Part shown: positions 22,801 through 34,545 of the stretch, piece by piece
Layout: the number at the start of each line of letters is the position of its first letter
How positions within the stretch are numbered: the stretch's first letter is position 1
Source: Berberis thunbergii
Taxonomy: Eukaryota; Streptophyta; Magnoliopsida; Ranunculales; Berberidaceae
Assembly (NCBI GenBank): GCA_003290165.1
Contig: QNQO01008320.1
Span: forward strand, 62,001 to 126,000
Reading direction: 5' to 3'
DNA: 64,000 nt
The notes under the pieces: model-generated
Told to the model about the DNA's origin: nothing
Databases searched by the model: none
What the model saw: only the letters and a program-made list of their open reading frames with translations
Made by a program: the position numbers and the translations under genes

Positions 22801-25708
22801 ACATTTGAAGGAATATTATTTGTTAGGTCATTTACAAGATGTTAATAATATTATGTATTTTGTTAGTTCATTTAATTAAATTTGTTAATGTACTATGAAT
22901 TTTTTACCATAAATTTGTTAAATGAATGTCGAAGTTCAATTAATTAATTCAATAATGATATAAAAATTTTCTCTAAAATAAACAAATGTGATGTTTGTGC
23001 GACGAAATTAGAATATTTCGTCGCACAAAATGCTCCCCCCTTAAAAACCCGGCGCGTGCTTCTGGCGGCAAACAAATTTGGGGTGAAATTTTGAAAATGG
23101 GGCGACGAATTCTCTAATATATAGCGATGAAGGCTTCGTCGATCAAACTCAAACCCATTTTATCAAAACTCAAACCCACCGTCTCCTCTAAGTCTGTCGT
23201 CCCCTAATCACAACAGATGCAACATCTTTAAATTCATCTGAATTCGTGATTGCTTCTCTGAGTTCATCTGGGTTCGTGTGTTTCTTTGAACTCAGATCTC
23301 TGGCAGAGAAGGTAAGGTCTCAAACCATCTACTAAGTCTCTAATCTTCTTCACGGGTTTTATTTCATATTTTCTGGGACCAACTTCTTCTCAAATTAGAT
23401 CTCAAATAAGCTTTGATTTTGCGTAAAATCGCTTTGATTTGAATCTCTCTCTGTTTTGGTGGTGATTAAAAGCCAAGACTGGTGTAGAGATGATGATGGA
23501 GAGAGAGACTACTCTCTTGTGAGAAGCCCATCTTCTTCTTTGTGTTTGGAGAAGCTCGCTCATGTAGATTGCTTGACTGGCCTTGGTGATCTCTCCAAAA
23601 GCTGTAAGCCCCCCGCTTCTTTTTCATTTCTTGTTTGTGTTAGATTTTTTTTTAGTCTCTGCTTTAAATGTTGGATTTGGTGTCAATTTTGCTTTCCCAA
23701 AATGGGTTTGGGTTCTTTGCCTGTTTGGCTGTATATAATATATGTGATGTATTGAAACGTTTTTCACATTTGGGTTTCTCTGTTTTCCATGGACCTGAAA
23801 ATGCATTGTGTTCATTCTGTTAGTAGTTATGGCTGTGCTTTTATAAAATGGCTTCTGGCTGGCGCTGGCTTGAATTTGCATTATTGTTAGTACACTGAGT
23901 GAAATCTTGATTTGGGTATTTCTGATTTGTACTTGAATCATGCATTAGTTAGGTATTAGTTGAATTGAGAATTTAACTACCATTTTAAGGAGAATGAGGG
24001 GTTCTTGGGAGCTCATATTGCAGCTAGAAATGAAAGTTTAGAAGGGAAATTGTGAAACACATATAGATTGGAGAAGTTCTTGAATGAATATATGGTTCAT
24101 GATTTTGATGACTCTGGATTTTCAAATAACATTTATAAAATTAAAATCCTAGTGCTCCCTTTGTTCTTAGTGGTTCTCTGTTTATTTGATGGGATCGAAC
24201 GGGTTACTTCATTAAAAACAATATGGGTACTGTCTTGGTCATGGGTTATTATCAAAATCTATAGAAATCGGATATAATTGAAGAAAGAAGAAAAGAAGCA
24301 TAATGTGAGCATGTCTCCTTACTCGTTTACTCTATTATTATACACAGATAATATGCTATTAAATTAAGGGGTTGCTATTTTTGTCTTTAGTTTTTTTGTT
24401 TTTTTTGCTTTGTCAAATTAAAAACGATATGCAGTTCAGGCCTTTGTTTACCACCGTATTCCATCGTTGTTTGTTAGTCCATCTGTGAATTGATATAAGG
24501 AGCCGGGTCTGTCTGCAACTGGGCATGTATATCTTATCTTCTATACCATTAGAGTCCTACATTCTGAAAGCGTAACAGCTGGATGCTAAAAATATATGGA
24601 TGATTAGGTGTATTGTCAGCTTGTTATTTGAATCAGAACTCGTTGGGTTGTATTAAACCAAATCTCTGCGCCAGAAGCAGACAATCTGGATCCTTGGTAG
24701 AACAGTAAACAATCTTATGTCAATCTGAATTTGAAAATAGAATAAATCTCGTTCTTGATAGAACAATAAATAATCTTATTTCAATCTGAATTTGAAATTA
24801 AAAATCCCCTACGAATTCATTGATTCTCCAAGCTAACGTCTAAAATCTGGAAAATATGTTGCTGTTAACCAACTACATGTGCTAGCCAAAGTTGCCATCA
24901 TAGATCCAAACCATTGCAAATAAGCTTTGACTCACCTATTGCCTATATCACCTCTTTAGATGGAAAGAGTCTATGAGGGAACCTCATAAGTGTAGCAAAG
25001 TATCTTAAAATAATTTATTTCTCTATAGTCAACCCTTCAAATTCTTAGGCCCTTGTTAGCAAGACATTTTCTACTAGTCTTGAACATTAGTTCTGATATA
25101 GAAGAACGCGTGGCTGGACTCAGATCTCTAATGGATGGTTTCTTTACACATTTTTCATGCCATCAAGCTCTTTAATATAAAAAGGTAGGGTATTGTACGT
25201 TAGGCTCTCCTACTCGTCTTCCTCCTTTATCGTGAATATCTCTCTGTTTTGGTGGTGATTGAAGCTCTGTAGTTGATTTCTGATTTCTTGATTTCTAGAT
25301 GTTTAATTTCTGATTTCTTGATAAACCGGAGGTTTAATTCTTGCAATCGGTTGCAAGTCGATCTCTGTTTTGCTGAAGTTCTTTCTATGTTAGATTGCAA
25401 TGGCTCAGTCAAAAACCCAAACTCAAACCAAATAGTTTTGACAAAAAAAAAATTCAATGAAGTAGAGGATGTGAGACTATACTCGTAGTAACAAGGGAAG
25501 ACCCTATTTAGTTGTCGTGGATTCCATGCCCTCTTGAAACTCTATTAATAACCACTCTGTTCTCCAAATGATTCAGAACCTTATTACATTTCCTTTTCAA
25601 TATTGATTTATACATTGTATAGTTAATGTATTGTTTTATACGATCTTCCACTGATTGCATCTATTTACTTTGTAATTGTTGTGTTGTGTTTTTATTATTT
25701 TGGTTCAG
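22801..25708. other. Spacer between the two CACTA genes
   Basis: A subterminal-type GCGACGAA/TTCGTCGCAC pair sits at 22998-23025. CT-rich 5'-UTR-like sequence begins near 23190, and a GT-AG-like border ends at 25708 (TTTGGTTCAG). A 22-base segment, TCTCTCTGTTTTGGTGGTGATT, occurs at about 23444-23465 and again at 25241-25262, bracketing about 1.8 kb; this suggests a duplication or an insertion in the leader intron. A ~50-base segment is repeated at 24705-24745 and 24750-24800. No protein domain is recognised. Confidence 0.55.
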
Positions 25709-27320
25709 ATGGCTTCTTTGATTACAAGAAAACGTAGGTCCGTAATTGTTACTGATAGTAGTTCGGTCGTCGCTCCTCCGCCCAACGTAGCTCATTCCGC
25801 CATTAATGTTCCCACTACAAGGGATGCTTCTATCAGTACTCCACCAGCACATGGATCAAATGTTCCGGTAGTTCATCAATCTTCATCGTATGGATTAGTT
25901 CCTCAAGTTCTCACTCGACGAAGCGCTAGACAAACAAATCGTCGATCAGCAACTCCTAAGAGTACACTCGAGACTGTAACCATGATCGGGGATGTAAATC
26001 CCTCCCACCAAGGAGATGGAGAGCTCTCTAGAGGTAATAAACTTAAGTTTTCCTCATCATATTCGGCAAATTAATTTTTTTTTTACAACAACAAAGAAAA
26101 CGAGGGGGCCCTGTAGACAACTAAAATCCTAAGGATCACACGAACCACTAACACACGCATTCCCGTCGTGTGGGATCCTAGTCATCGTCACTCGCAATCG
26201 GCGAAGATTAATAGCTTGTTGGTGCATGACATCGGTGCAATCATTCGCAACCATTGCCCGATGACATCCTCATCTTGGAGAGAGGTCAAGCCCGAGACGC
26301 AGGTCGAGGTGTTATACACGCTCACAGTAAGTTTTAGCCATTCATCTCAACCTTTAATAATTAAAATCTTTATAATACAGAAAGTTTTGAAGGTTTTGCA
26401 TGTTTATGCTTGTATTTTTACATGATTTGGTATACTTTATCTCTTTGGGCTTTAATATTCTCTAATAAATATTATTTAAAATTTCAGGTTAACTTTGAGT
26501 TTGACATGAATAATCCAAACATTCATGAATATATCACCGGTACGTGCGTGGATCGATACAGGAATTGGAAGCATGATTTTCACCGATACTTCTAAACGTT
26601 TTCTTATGTGGATAGTGCTAAGGCACAACTCCCAATCGAATTGGAGCATAGGCCTGATGAGTGGGTGTAGTTGTACGATCATTTTTTGAACTCCCACATT
26701 TCTAGTAAGCATTAACGTTTTATTTAATTAAAATAAATATATATATTTTTATATATGTAATAATGCATATGTTTAATATATATTTTGAATAATTATTCTA
26801 AGGCGAACCGACGTCAAAAGAAAATTTTACATCACTCTAGTTCATTGCCATTCTCTTACAGGGTGGAGGAACGACGTCTAGTAAGTGAACTCATATGTTT
26901 CATTTCATTATTTTATTTTTAGTCAATACATTCAATTAAGTGTTTATATTAGTTGGTTTATTATTTTAACAATGTTTTGTAGGAGGGTTCAAAATTCCCA
27001 GAAATCGACATGTTCAAGAATGTTTATGCACTACTTGGCAATGAGGTGGCCGTGAAGTTGCATGTAAGTTTTATTCTTTGCATTTTTTGCATGTTGTCAC
27101 TTCTGTTGTTTTAAAAATTATTAGATTTTAATAATTTTTTTAATCGAGGAAACGATGGTGGAAAGGCGGGATGTCTACATGGAGCGAATGGCCTCACTGC
27201 ATCCTCTGGAAACTCCGTTGGAACAGCTCACAATGGACGATCCTGATGCAGGATTACATATTTGATAGACATTGGAATCGCTAGGTCCAAGACCCGGAAA
27301 GATTGTTCGGGGATGGGAAA
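25709..27320 (+). pseudogene. CACTA Transposase_24-type protein, multi-exon, broken
   Basis: An ATG at 25709 directly follows an intron-like acceptor and opens a Ser/Arg-rich N-terminus (MASLITRKRRSV). After a break around 26030-26100, conserved exons follow. 26100-26326 has IPVVWDPSHRHSQSAKIN, HDIGAIIRNHCPM and WREVKPETQVEVLYTL, ending at a GTAAG donor. 26488-26703 has VNFEFDMNNPNI and DRYRNWKHDFHRYF, with in-frame stops near 26593 and 26669. 26983-27062 has FPEIDMFKNVYALLG. The last, about 27155-27265, has ERRDVYMERMASLHPLE and TMDDPDAGLHI. This is the full Ptta/En/Spm layout with decayed frames. Confidence 0.85.
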
Positions 27321-27409
27321 AGCTAATAGTATTTAAATAAATTAGCAAAACATTTCTATGCGTGAGACGATTCAATTAATAAATATTTCAAATTTAATTA
27401 AAATAAATT

Positions 27410-27985
27410 AAACAGAACTTTAAGCGACAAAAATTTTCGTCGCATAAGAATAGATCAAGCGTGTTTGGATCGACGTAACCTATGTGACAACATTAGAGTG
27501 ATGAATATTGTTGTCGCGTAAAGAATATCTTGCGCAATGAAAGGTTCGTCACCATTGAGTTAAGCCGACAAAGTCTAACGCGACGAAAGGGATCGTCATG
27601 ATTGAGTTATGCCGACAAAGTTTAATGCGACGAAATGGTTAATCGCGTAAGTATATTGCACGAAGAACAATTCTATTTTTTGAGACGAAATTAGCGTCGC
27701 GCAAAACAGTATTACGTGACGCATCCTTTTGCAACGATCTTTGGTGTTGTTGCGCAAAAGGATTTTGTAGCGACGAAGATTTATTTTTGTCGCACAAAGT
27801 CTTGCGAGACAGAGTTGTGGTGTCATCGCGCAAAAAGGATTTTGTAGCGACGAAGATTTATTTTCGTCACGCAAAGGCTTGCGAGACAGGCGCGACTAAT
27901 ATTTTGTCGCCCAATATTTATGGCGATGAAATGTTGTCTATAGCGACAATTTTGACTACGTCTCTAAAGGCTTTTTTTTGTAGTG
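27410..27985. repeat. CACTA right subterminal array and terminus
   Basis: GCGACGAAA, CGTCGCGCAAA and related words are repeated. A longer unit (GGATTTTGTAGCGACGAAGA) occurs twice, at about 27760-27780 and 27836-27856. The array ends in TTTTTTTTGTAGTG. Confidence 0.85.
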
Positions 27986-29074
27986 AAATGCTTGATTTAT
28001 AACATAATATTTTTCTAACAACCTAAGATGCATGACATATTAGGGTAAAGTAAAATATTATAAATCGCGAATAAATTAATATTAATCATGAAATAATAAA
28101 GTAAAATCAAATTAATTATAGAGTTTGAGTCGTAATTCACTGTGGTGTTATAGAGCTCTCAGCAAAATAAAGAACTTATTTCAAAGAAAATAGAGAGAGA
28201 GAGAGAAAAAAAAAAAAAAGGCCGAGATGGAAGTTGTCTGGCGTGCGTGATGGCACTGTTGTGATGTGTGGTGGTGCGTGGTGCAGCCGGTGACGGTGGT
28301 TGAAGATTAAGTGAAATAGGGTTGTCACGCCCCTGTTTCGATGGAGTGAAAGAGAGAAAACAAAGATGGATAGGCTATGGGTGGTGATTTTGCTTGGTTG
28401 GGATGGTGATGAGAATCACAAATTGTGAAGAAGAGGTTTTGGTAAATTATTTTTTTTTCTTTTCCTTCTTTTCTTCCCCTTTCTTACTCATTTCTATTGT
28501 ATTTATAGAGAATTAAGAAAATGAACTTGGACAAGTTAAGGGGAGGGTTCAATGAGTGATTTAAGGCTTAAATCAAACTAAAATCTTGGATAATTAAGAG
28601 AATATGATTTGGGTTTGGCATTAGGTTTGAGTTTACGGATTTGGTTTTGAGTTTAAGTTATGGGCTTAGGTTATTCTCATCTCCACTTCCTCTGAAGTCA
28701 CCGTCTGTGATTTATTCATTGCATTTTTCTTTGATTTCTTCGTTATTGCTTCGAATTCTACAAAAACACAAAAATTTAATAATTAATTTAAAATAAAATA
28801 AAACAAGGATTAACAAAAATATAATAAGAGGTAAAAAATGTTATAATTATGTCATTATCAAATACCCCCAAACCTTTATTTTGCTAATCCTCGAGCAAAA
28901 CAAAGAAGAAAATCGAAAAGAAAATCCTAACTCACTTTCGCAGGTATCGTCGATTGCACTTACCTTTGAAAACGTACAACAAGGCTTTGAACCCCTAGAT
29001 TACCTCCAGGGGACGAGTTATAGTCTCGTGAGGATTTCCAAAATATGTTACCTACAAATATTACTGACTTAACA
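27986..29074 (+). repeat. LTR-like repeat X, right half
   Basis: Sequence resumes after the CACTA. It has a GA microsatellite and A run (28190-28219), a GTGGTG-rich patch (28240-28310), then TTTATTTTGCTAATCCTCGAGCAAAACAAAG (about 28880) and an end reading GACTTAACA. The ends TGTTA...TAACA would suit an LTR, but no matching target duplication is visible because different elements flank the two sides. No coding domain. Classification is uncertain. Confidence 0.45.
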
Positions 29075-29665
29075 AAATATATTTCTATTTAGTTGAGGAG
29101 AGGTCAACCGCTGAATCACTCGCGGGGTCACACTAATGTCGGCATCCTTAACACTAAGCAAAATCATGAGAATGATCTTGTATCCATTAAGTCCCAACTG
29201 AGCCGGAGGAATCCCTAAGAGATCCAAGAACTCCCAAATCACGTCCAGAACTGGAAAATGCATCCTAGTTTGAATCATCACCCGATGTAAACAGATGAAA
29301 CTGGCAAGAGGTGATATAGGTGTTTGGTCACCCAGTAGGAAATACAATGGTAGGTCATTAGGAACCCCAAACTTCATACAGATTTTGGCAAGATCGGGCT
29401 CGGACAACAACCTGCCTTTAAAAAATTCCAGGCCCTTAGCCAAAACAACATCATCAAGAAGGTTTTCTTGAGCCATGAAGAAGACGAACGATCTTTTCAG
29501 AACAATATCTTCGAAAGCAAACAAAGTAGAAGAATAAGAATCTGCACTGTTGATCACCCAAATAGAGGATGGTTTCTTGCTTCTTTTCTGCTGAACCGAC
29601 GCACGTGCAATTAATGCGGTGAGCGGCTCAAGCAACGATTCAGGCTCAATCATCATGGACTGCAC
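29069..29665 (-). pseudogene. Tat-type gypsy antisense ORF (PF04195-like), N-terminal fragment
   Basis: An open frame of 198 residues on the minus strand. Conserved-looking blocks include LSEPDLAKICMKFGVP, ISPLASFICLHRVM, FPVLDVIWEFLDLLGI and APAQL-like PPAQLGLNGYKIIL. These resemble the 'putative gypsy type transposon' proteins encoded antisense to gag-pol in plant Tat/Ogre elements, whose function is unknown. The frame runs into repeat X sequence at its C-terminus and stops. A polypurine-tract-like sequence lies just right of it, in keeping with the usual position near the 3' LTR. Confidence 0.7.
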
Positions 29666-29714
29666 ATCCCTTCAAGAAATGACTTAGAAAATCGATGTGA
29701 TGGCCCACTAACTT

Positions 29715-29740
29715 GGGGGGGGGGGAGTAGCTGATGATAC
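29715..29740 (+). promoter_or_regulatory. Polypurine tract and first bases of a lost 3' LTR
   Basis: A run of 11 G followed by AGTAGC then TGATGATAC. The same GGGGGAGTAGCTGATGAT sequence marks the PPT/LTR border of the complete element at 41356-41373. Here LTR identity stops after about nine bases, so the LTR was replaced or deleted. Confidence 0.65.
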
Positions 29741-29960
29741 TAGAAATATTTCTATATGTAAAGAAAAAACGGAAACATTTCGACCATACATGAAATATAT
29801 GTAATGAATTTCGAGCATATATGAAATATGTGAAAAAATAAGATGCCAGTAAATAAATATATTAAACACATTAAATGAAGCCTAAATACCTAGAAATGAA
29901 ATAAACATGAAATCTATATATAATTAGAAAATTAGGGGTATAGTCTTTTTGAAAATATAC
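29741..29960. repeat. AT-rich dispersed repeat, copy 1
   Basis: Resembles 42285-42480 (AAATATTT, TGTAAAGAAAAAA, AATTTCGAG, AAATAAGATGC, AGTAAATAAAT, TATTAAACACATTAAATGAA). Neither copy codes for anything. Confidence 0.7.
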
Positions 29961-31030
29961 AAAGATATACACATTGTAGTCTAATTGGTTCCAATTGCTA
30001 GTGTTTGTTATTATTTCTATTTCCCATTGTTATACAACTTAAGATCACAAATATCCTTGGGAGAAGGCAAACACCAGGCTTCCAGATCCAAGAAGGTTCC
30101 TATTCTTATTTCCACTCTTATTGACAAGTCTCAAGTTGTCGTGGATACTCCGGCTACTGTTCAACGATCTCATGCCGCTATGTCTATTTATTTCCCTTTC
30201 ATCTACCTTACCCTCAGCAAAAAGTCATAACAAAGGGTTTCACGAACATCGGGCTTCTACTTTATATTAAGGACTTGAAGACTTTATTTTCTGGTCTGGT
30301 TTCCCTATTGGAAAACATGCATGTTGACATGAAGTTGCTAGCTGACGAACTAGTTGAATCATTTGGATGCCCAATATAAAAATACACCATGATCATCATT
30401 TGCCCATTGTTTTCATTAGATCGCAAATTTCGTCTTACCCTGTTGTAGATCTTAGCGACACCCATCTGTCATAAAATGTCTTTTTTAGAGCCACCCATCT
30501 TCTTGGCGTTTTCATGATCTGACGCGTCAAGATTTCAAACTAATCTCTAGCTACTTAAGTAGAATGATAATGCCATCGAGGATGGGGAAATTTCACTTAG
30601 CGTCCTAGGTGTAGCTACCTTACTCCTTAATATCATGACAACTAAGGTTGATGTCCGGTGTAAGATCTACCTCCCACTCGAACAGTCTTAAGCTGATGTT
30701 ATTTTTCCTTGTCGTTTTTCAGGCATTTGTTCTAACTTATTTCACTTTGTTATTTTTTCCCTAGCTTATATAGTTGTTTTGATGGTGATAGAATGCAAAG
30801 ATCATAGCCAGGGGAAGAGGGGTTGTGGTAACGACAATGGAGTTGCAAATAAATGAATACATAATTTCTTTACTTTGACCTAATATCGCTATTGCAAATA
30901 AGCCTTCTGGCCATGGCTCCTAGTCGGGCCACTCCCTCCCGTCACGGTTGGTAGCTCTATCAATTTTAAGCATATCAGAAATCTCGAGCATGACTCCTAA
31001 CCTTGCTAGAGTAACTTAGCTAGGGTCAAT
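29961..31030. other. Unassigned sequence
   Basis: About 1.1 kb of moderate-GC sequence with only short open frames. A Gly/Arg-rich fragment (near 30810-30840) hints at a retroelement gag, but I could not confirm it. It probably belongs to the same decayed retroelement as the flanking Tat-type fragments. Confidence 0.4.
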
Positions 31031-33361
31031 CACTACAAGAAATCTATCTTTTACCAACAAAATTATTGTTACGAAAATTGATTTCCTTGTTAATATTGTA
31101 GCATTGTCAACGAATAAAAAATTTCCTTGAAAAAGCTATAAACTTGTTACTGTTTTCCAACAAAATATATTTTGTAGGAAACATTCATTGTAAAATAGGT
31201 GGCGGGAAACATTCCCTCCAAACCCAATTTTTCCATAAATTGATTTAACAATGAAATTATTTTTATGGCCACAAAATATTTGTTCCTTGGTAATTATGGC
31301 ATCATCTGAAATGAAATATTTTGTTGCTAAAGAAGACTAATTTTAACAACAACTAACTTTCCTTGTTAACGAATATTAAATCTTATTCATCCCTCTTTAG
31401 TAAGGAAATATGTTTTCCTAGACAATAATCACATTATTAGTAATGATTCGGTTCGTTGATAATGATTGATAATTTTTTTCATTAGGTTTTTTCTTGTTAA
31501 AGCTCGTTTATTAATTTATAGGAACAAAGTAATATTTCGTTGAGAATTGTAACACTATTGGCAACGTTTTTTATTTTGTTGTAAAACAATATATTTTTTA
31601 ATGAAATCTTTGTAGCTATGAAATAAGATTTTGTTGGTAATTATAACATTGTTCGTAACAAATTTTTTTCTAGGTAAAAACTGATAATTATTTTCATGAA
31701 AATTTGTTTCTCATTAAAGTTCACTAACTATTTTATAGCAACAAGTCATTATTTTGTTGGAAATTGGTATACTCACTAGAAAAATGTTTTAGTTACTAAC
31801 AAAAATAAATTTCATTTAAAAAATCATAGAGTTGTCACTTTTTGTAACAAAATCTATTTTGTTGGCAACTTTTCTTTGTAAAGAGATGGCGAACAATATT
31901 TATTCCAAAATCAATTTCCCACCAACATTATTTAGCAACAAAATATTTCTTTTTCAACGAAATTTTAGTTTGTTAGTTATAATGATGTCATTTACAATAA
32001 ATTAATTCATTGCTAATAAATATTAATATTATTGACAAACATTTTCTTAGTAAATGCACTATAACACTTGTTCGTGTCTCTTCAACAAAGAAACTAAATT
32101 TTCTCTAGTTAATTACCACGTTTGCAACGATTTATTTGGTTACTTATAATGAATTTTTTTTCATGAAATTTTTTATATTTAAAGCTCCTAGCTTCTTTAT
32201 AGTGGAAAAACATCAATTCGTTGAAATTTTTTATTAGTAGCAATGATATAATTTCATCTGAAAAATCAAATAAAATTTATTTAACAATACAACATTATTT
32301 TACTGTTAATTATAATATTAATGGTAACAATTTATTTCGTTGCTAAATATTGATAAAATTTCCATGAACATTTTTCTTATTAAGGCTCATTTTCTTATTT
32401 ACAACAATTTTATTTTATTTCATTGAGGATATAACCAATTTCAATAACATATAGCATTGAAAAGCTATTACTATTTTGTTGATAATTATAATAGTGTTAC
32501 TGTGAATTTTTTTTTCATTGCTAAAAGCGGTAGATATTTAACATAAATCTTATAATCGTGAAAATATTTAGTTTTAATTTATATTGAGGAAATATTATAT
32601 ACTGGTCTCTATTATATACGTAGCAATGGTTTTTGTATTGCAAAAAATGAGTAATTTGATTTTATAAGCTATAAAGTTGTTTCACACAACACAATTATTC
32701 AAATAGCTCAATTGGTAAATATTGCAACAGATTTTACTATAGGTCAGGAGTTCGATTCCCGCTAAGCCTAAAAATAAATATATTATATATGGAATTCCAT
32801 AGTGGGGTCTTATCATCAAGAGTGATGTCCTTAGAGTTTGGGAGGTATGGGTGATGTCCTTAGAGTTTGGGACCTAGATTAGGTCGTCTCTTAGACAACT
32901 TTAATATATCATTTTTTATTGAAAATAATTTCCTTGGTAATTGGTAACGATACCGATGACAACTTTTGTTGATATTCATGCATTTTACCAACAAAAAAGT
33001 TCTATGATAAAGGTTGTTACCTTTGCCAACGACAATTTTCCTTGATGATTTTAAGATTTTTCGAGAAAAATTTTGTAGGTAAATAAAATAGTTCTTGCAA
33101 CAAACAATTTGTTGGTAACGATATTTGATTTTTACCAACGAATTTCCTTGGTAGTTGTCAATATTACCAACAAAATATTTTCTTGACTTAGCATCCCTTT
33201 TACCAACAAAAACTGTAATTCCTTGGCAAATACCTTTAGCTACGGGGATGCCTCCAGGAACCCATCAACGAATTTTTTTCCTTGTTAAAAGTAGTTTTCA
33301 ACAAAATTTTGAGTTTTGTCAAGGACATTTTTTCTTGAAAAATGCCTTAATTGTTGTAGTG
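31031..33361. mobile_element. Non-autonomous CACTA, 2.3 kb
   Basis: Ends CACTACAAGAAAT and TTGTTGTAGTG share a perfect 8-bp TIR (CACTACAA). They are flanked by the 3-bp target duplication AAT (31028-31030 and 33362-33364). The interior is made almost entirely of diverged repeats of words such as TTCCTTGGTAATTG, ACCAACAAAATATTT and TTTGTTGG in both orientations. There is no transposase. A tRNA-like/SINE-like tract is nested near 32700. Confidence 0.88.
32700..32872 (+). repeat. Candidate tRNA-derived SINE or tRNA relic
   Basis: A box-like TAGCTCAATTGGT at 32704-32716 and B box-like GAGTTCGATTCCC at 32748-32760 have normal pol III spacing. There is no pairing acceptor stem, so it is not a functional tRNA. 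Downstream a ~23-base word (GTGATGTCCTTAGAGTTTGG) is repeated at 32822 and 32850. Flanking duplications were not identified. Confidence 0.5.
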
Positions 33362-33364
33362 AAT

Positions 33365-33753
33365 CCAGCTAAAGCACCATGCTCAATAATGGGATTTAGC
33401 TATGGGTTGACAAGTGCAATGAATTGCGTCTCACCCACAACTACTATCTGTGTCTAGATTCATTAAATAATCATTTTGGTTTATGACTATTGTCCATGAT
33501 GCAACTTTAAGTTCATACCTAGGCATCTTTATATGTAGTCAATACACACCTTTCTAATCTATATATAGAATCAGATTCCATAAAAAGAACTTCTACACGA
33601 CTAGAATGTCGAACATCGAAGCCATTCGTGAAAATCTGGATGAACGGGTCAGAAATCTGCAAGAAATGTTATAAATAAAAAGTTGATAAGTTAGACATAT
33701 TAGACACAACAAATGCAAAATATAAAATTTCTATTGATCTTCTAAAAAAAAGA
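33365..33753. other. Unassigned sequence
   Basis: A short coding-like fragment (SNIEAIRENLDERVRNLQEML, coiled-coil-like) near 33607-33670 could be the start of a retroelement gag. Nothing else is recognised. Confidence 0.4.
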
Positions 33754-34340
33754 TTACGAAAAACAATTAAGAAAGAGCATGACATCAACAACATCTCCAG
33801 GCAATATGGGCTCAGATAGTTCTCCGACAGTCGGATCAAAATCCAAGAAATCGTGGAGACCATCGACCACTATTCTCCAATCTGCGGCCTCTACTGCCTT
33901 CAGCCTTTCAATAACAGATGACAGCTCAGCTCGGGTTGACGCTAATTCTCTGTCAACAAGTGCAAGTCTAGCAGAGACCGCAGGCTTGGTCTCGACAAAC
34001 TCAGAATTCAATTGAGCAATTCGAATAGCGAAAGCCTTAAGACTAGCAGAAATTCCTCACTAGAATGAATGGCTTATTCATGTTTAGCCTTTCATTCGAA
34101 CAATAATTTCTCAACAGCATCAAAAGAGGATCGCAACTTACCCAATTCTACTTCAGACGTCTCGAGATCAGAAGCAAATGTATCACGAATGGCCTCGAGT
34201 TCGTTCAATGACGTCTGTGCAGAATCAACAGCCCTTTTATACTCTATGCACTATGCCTTCACCAAATCAAATTGGCGGGGAACATGAGAAAAAACTAGGA
34301 TATACAATACTCCAAATGCAATTGAGAGAGAGAAGGGAGT
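33754..34340 (-). pseudogene. Tat-type antisense ORF, C-terminal coiled-coil fragment
   Basis: The minus-strand frame (34011-33754, extended to ~34340 in broken frames) encodes a heptad-rich segment (RLALVDRELASTRAELSSV). It ends in ADWRIVVDGLHDFLDFDP and PILPGDVVDVMLF. This layout resembles the C-terminus of the antisense ORF of Tat-type elements, including the one at 38714-41100. It is a separate, truncated copy and lies just left of the complete LTR element. Confidence 0.6.
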
Positions 34341-34545
34341 TCCAATTAATGTCCTACTAGGGTGTCGACGCACTCTACGTGCGCGAATATTCATTACTTT
34401 TTATTTATTTATTACAACCTTTCAATAATAAGAAAAAATTATTATTGAAATTCTAAATAAAATAATTATTTATAATTGTAAGGGTTTATGTATAGTTTAC
34501 AGATAATTAAGGGCTTCGAATAAATTATATTAGGGGCTTAGATAT

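Larger units (their letters stand above)
19897..27985 (+). mobile_element. Large CACTA transposon with TNPD- and TNPA-like genes
   Basis: An 8.1-kb CACTA with ends CACTACTAAAAAAA and CTTTTTTTTGTAGTG. Flanks read AAC before and AAA after, an imperfect 3-bp target duplication. Subterminal arrays of GCGACGA/TTCGTCGC words fill about 700 bp on the left and 570 bp on the right. Both genes of an autonomous element are present on the plus strand: a TNP2-type transposase (21088-22800) and a Transposase_24-type protein (25709-27320). Both are broken. Confidence 0.9.

Noticed and set aside
23456..23755. Possible captured gene exon (EKLAHVDCLTGLGDLSKS) ending at a GT donor.
   Set aside because: I could not match it to any family, and a leader exon of the CACTA gene explains it as well.
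19493..29074. Repeat X as a complete solo LTR with TGTTA/TAACA ends.
   Set aside because: Kept only as LTR-like: the five bases on either side do not match, and the flanks belong to different elements.
32700..32775. Possible functional tRNA gene.
   Set aside because: A and B box-like words exist but the ends do not pair into an acceptor stem and no clear anticodon arm is formed.
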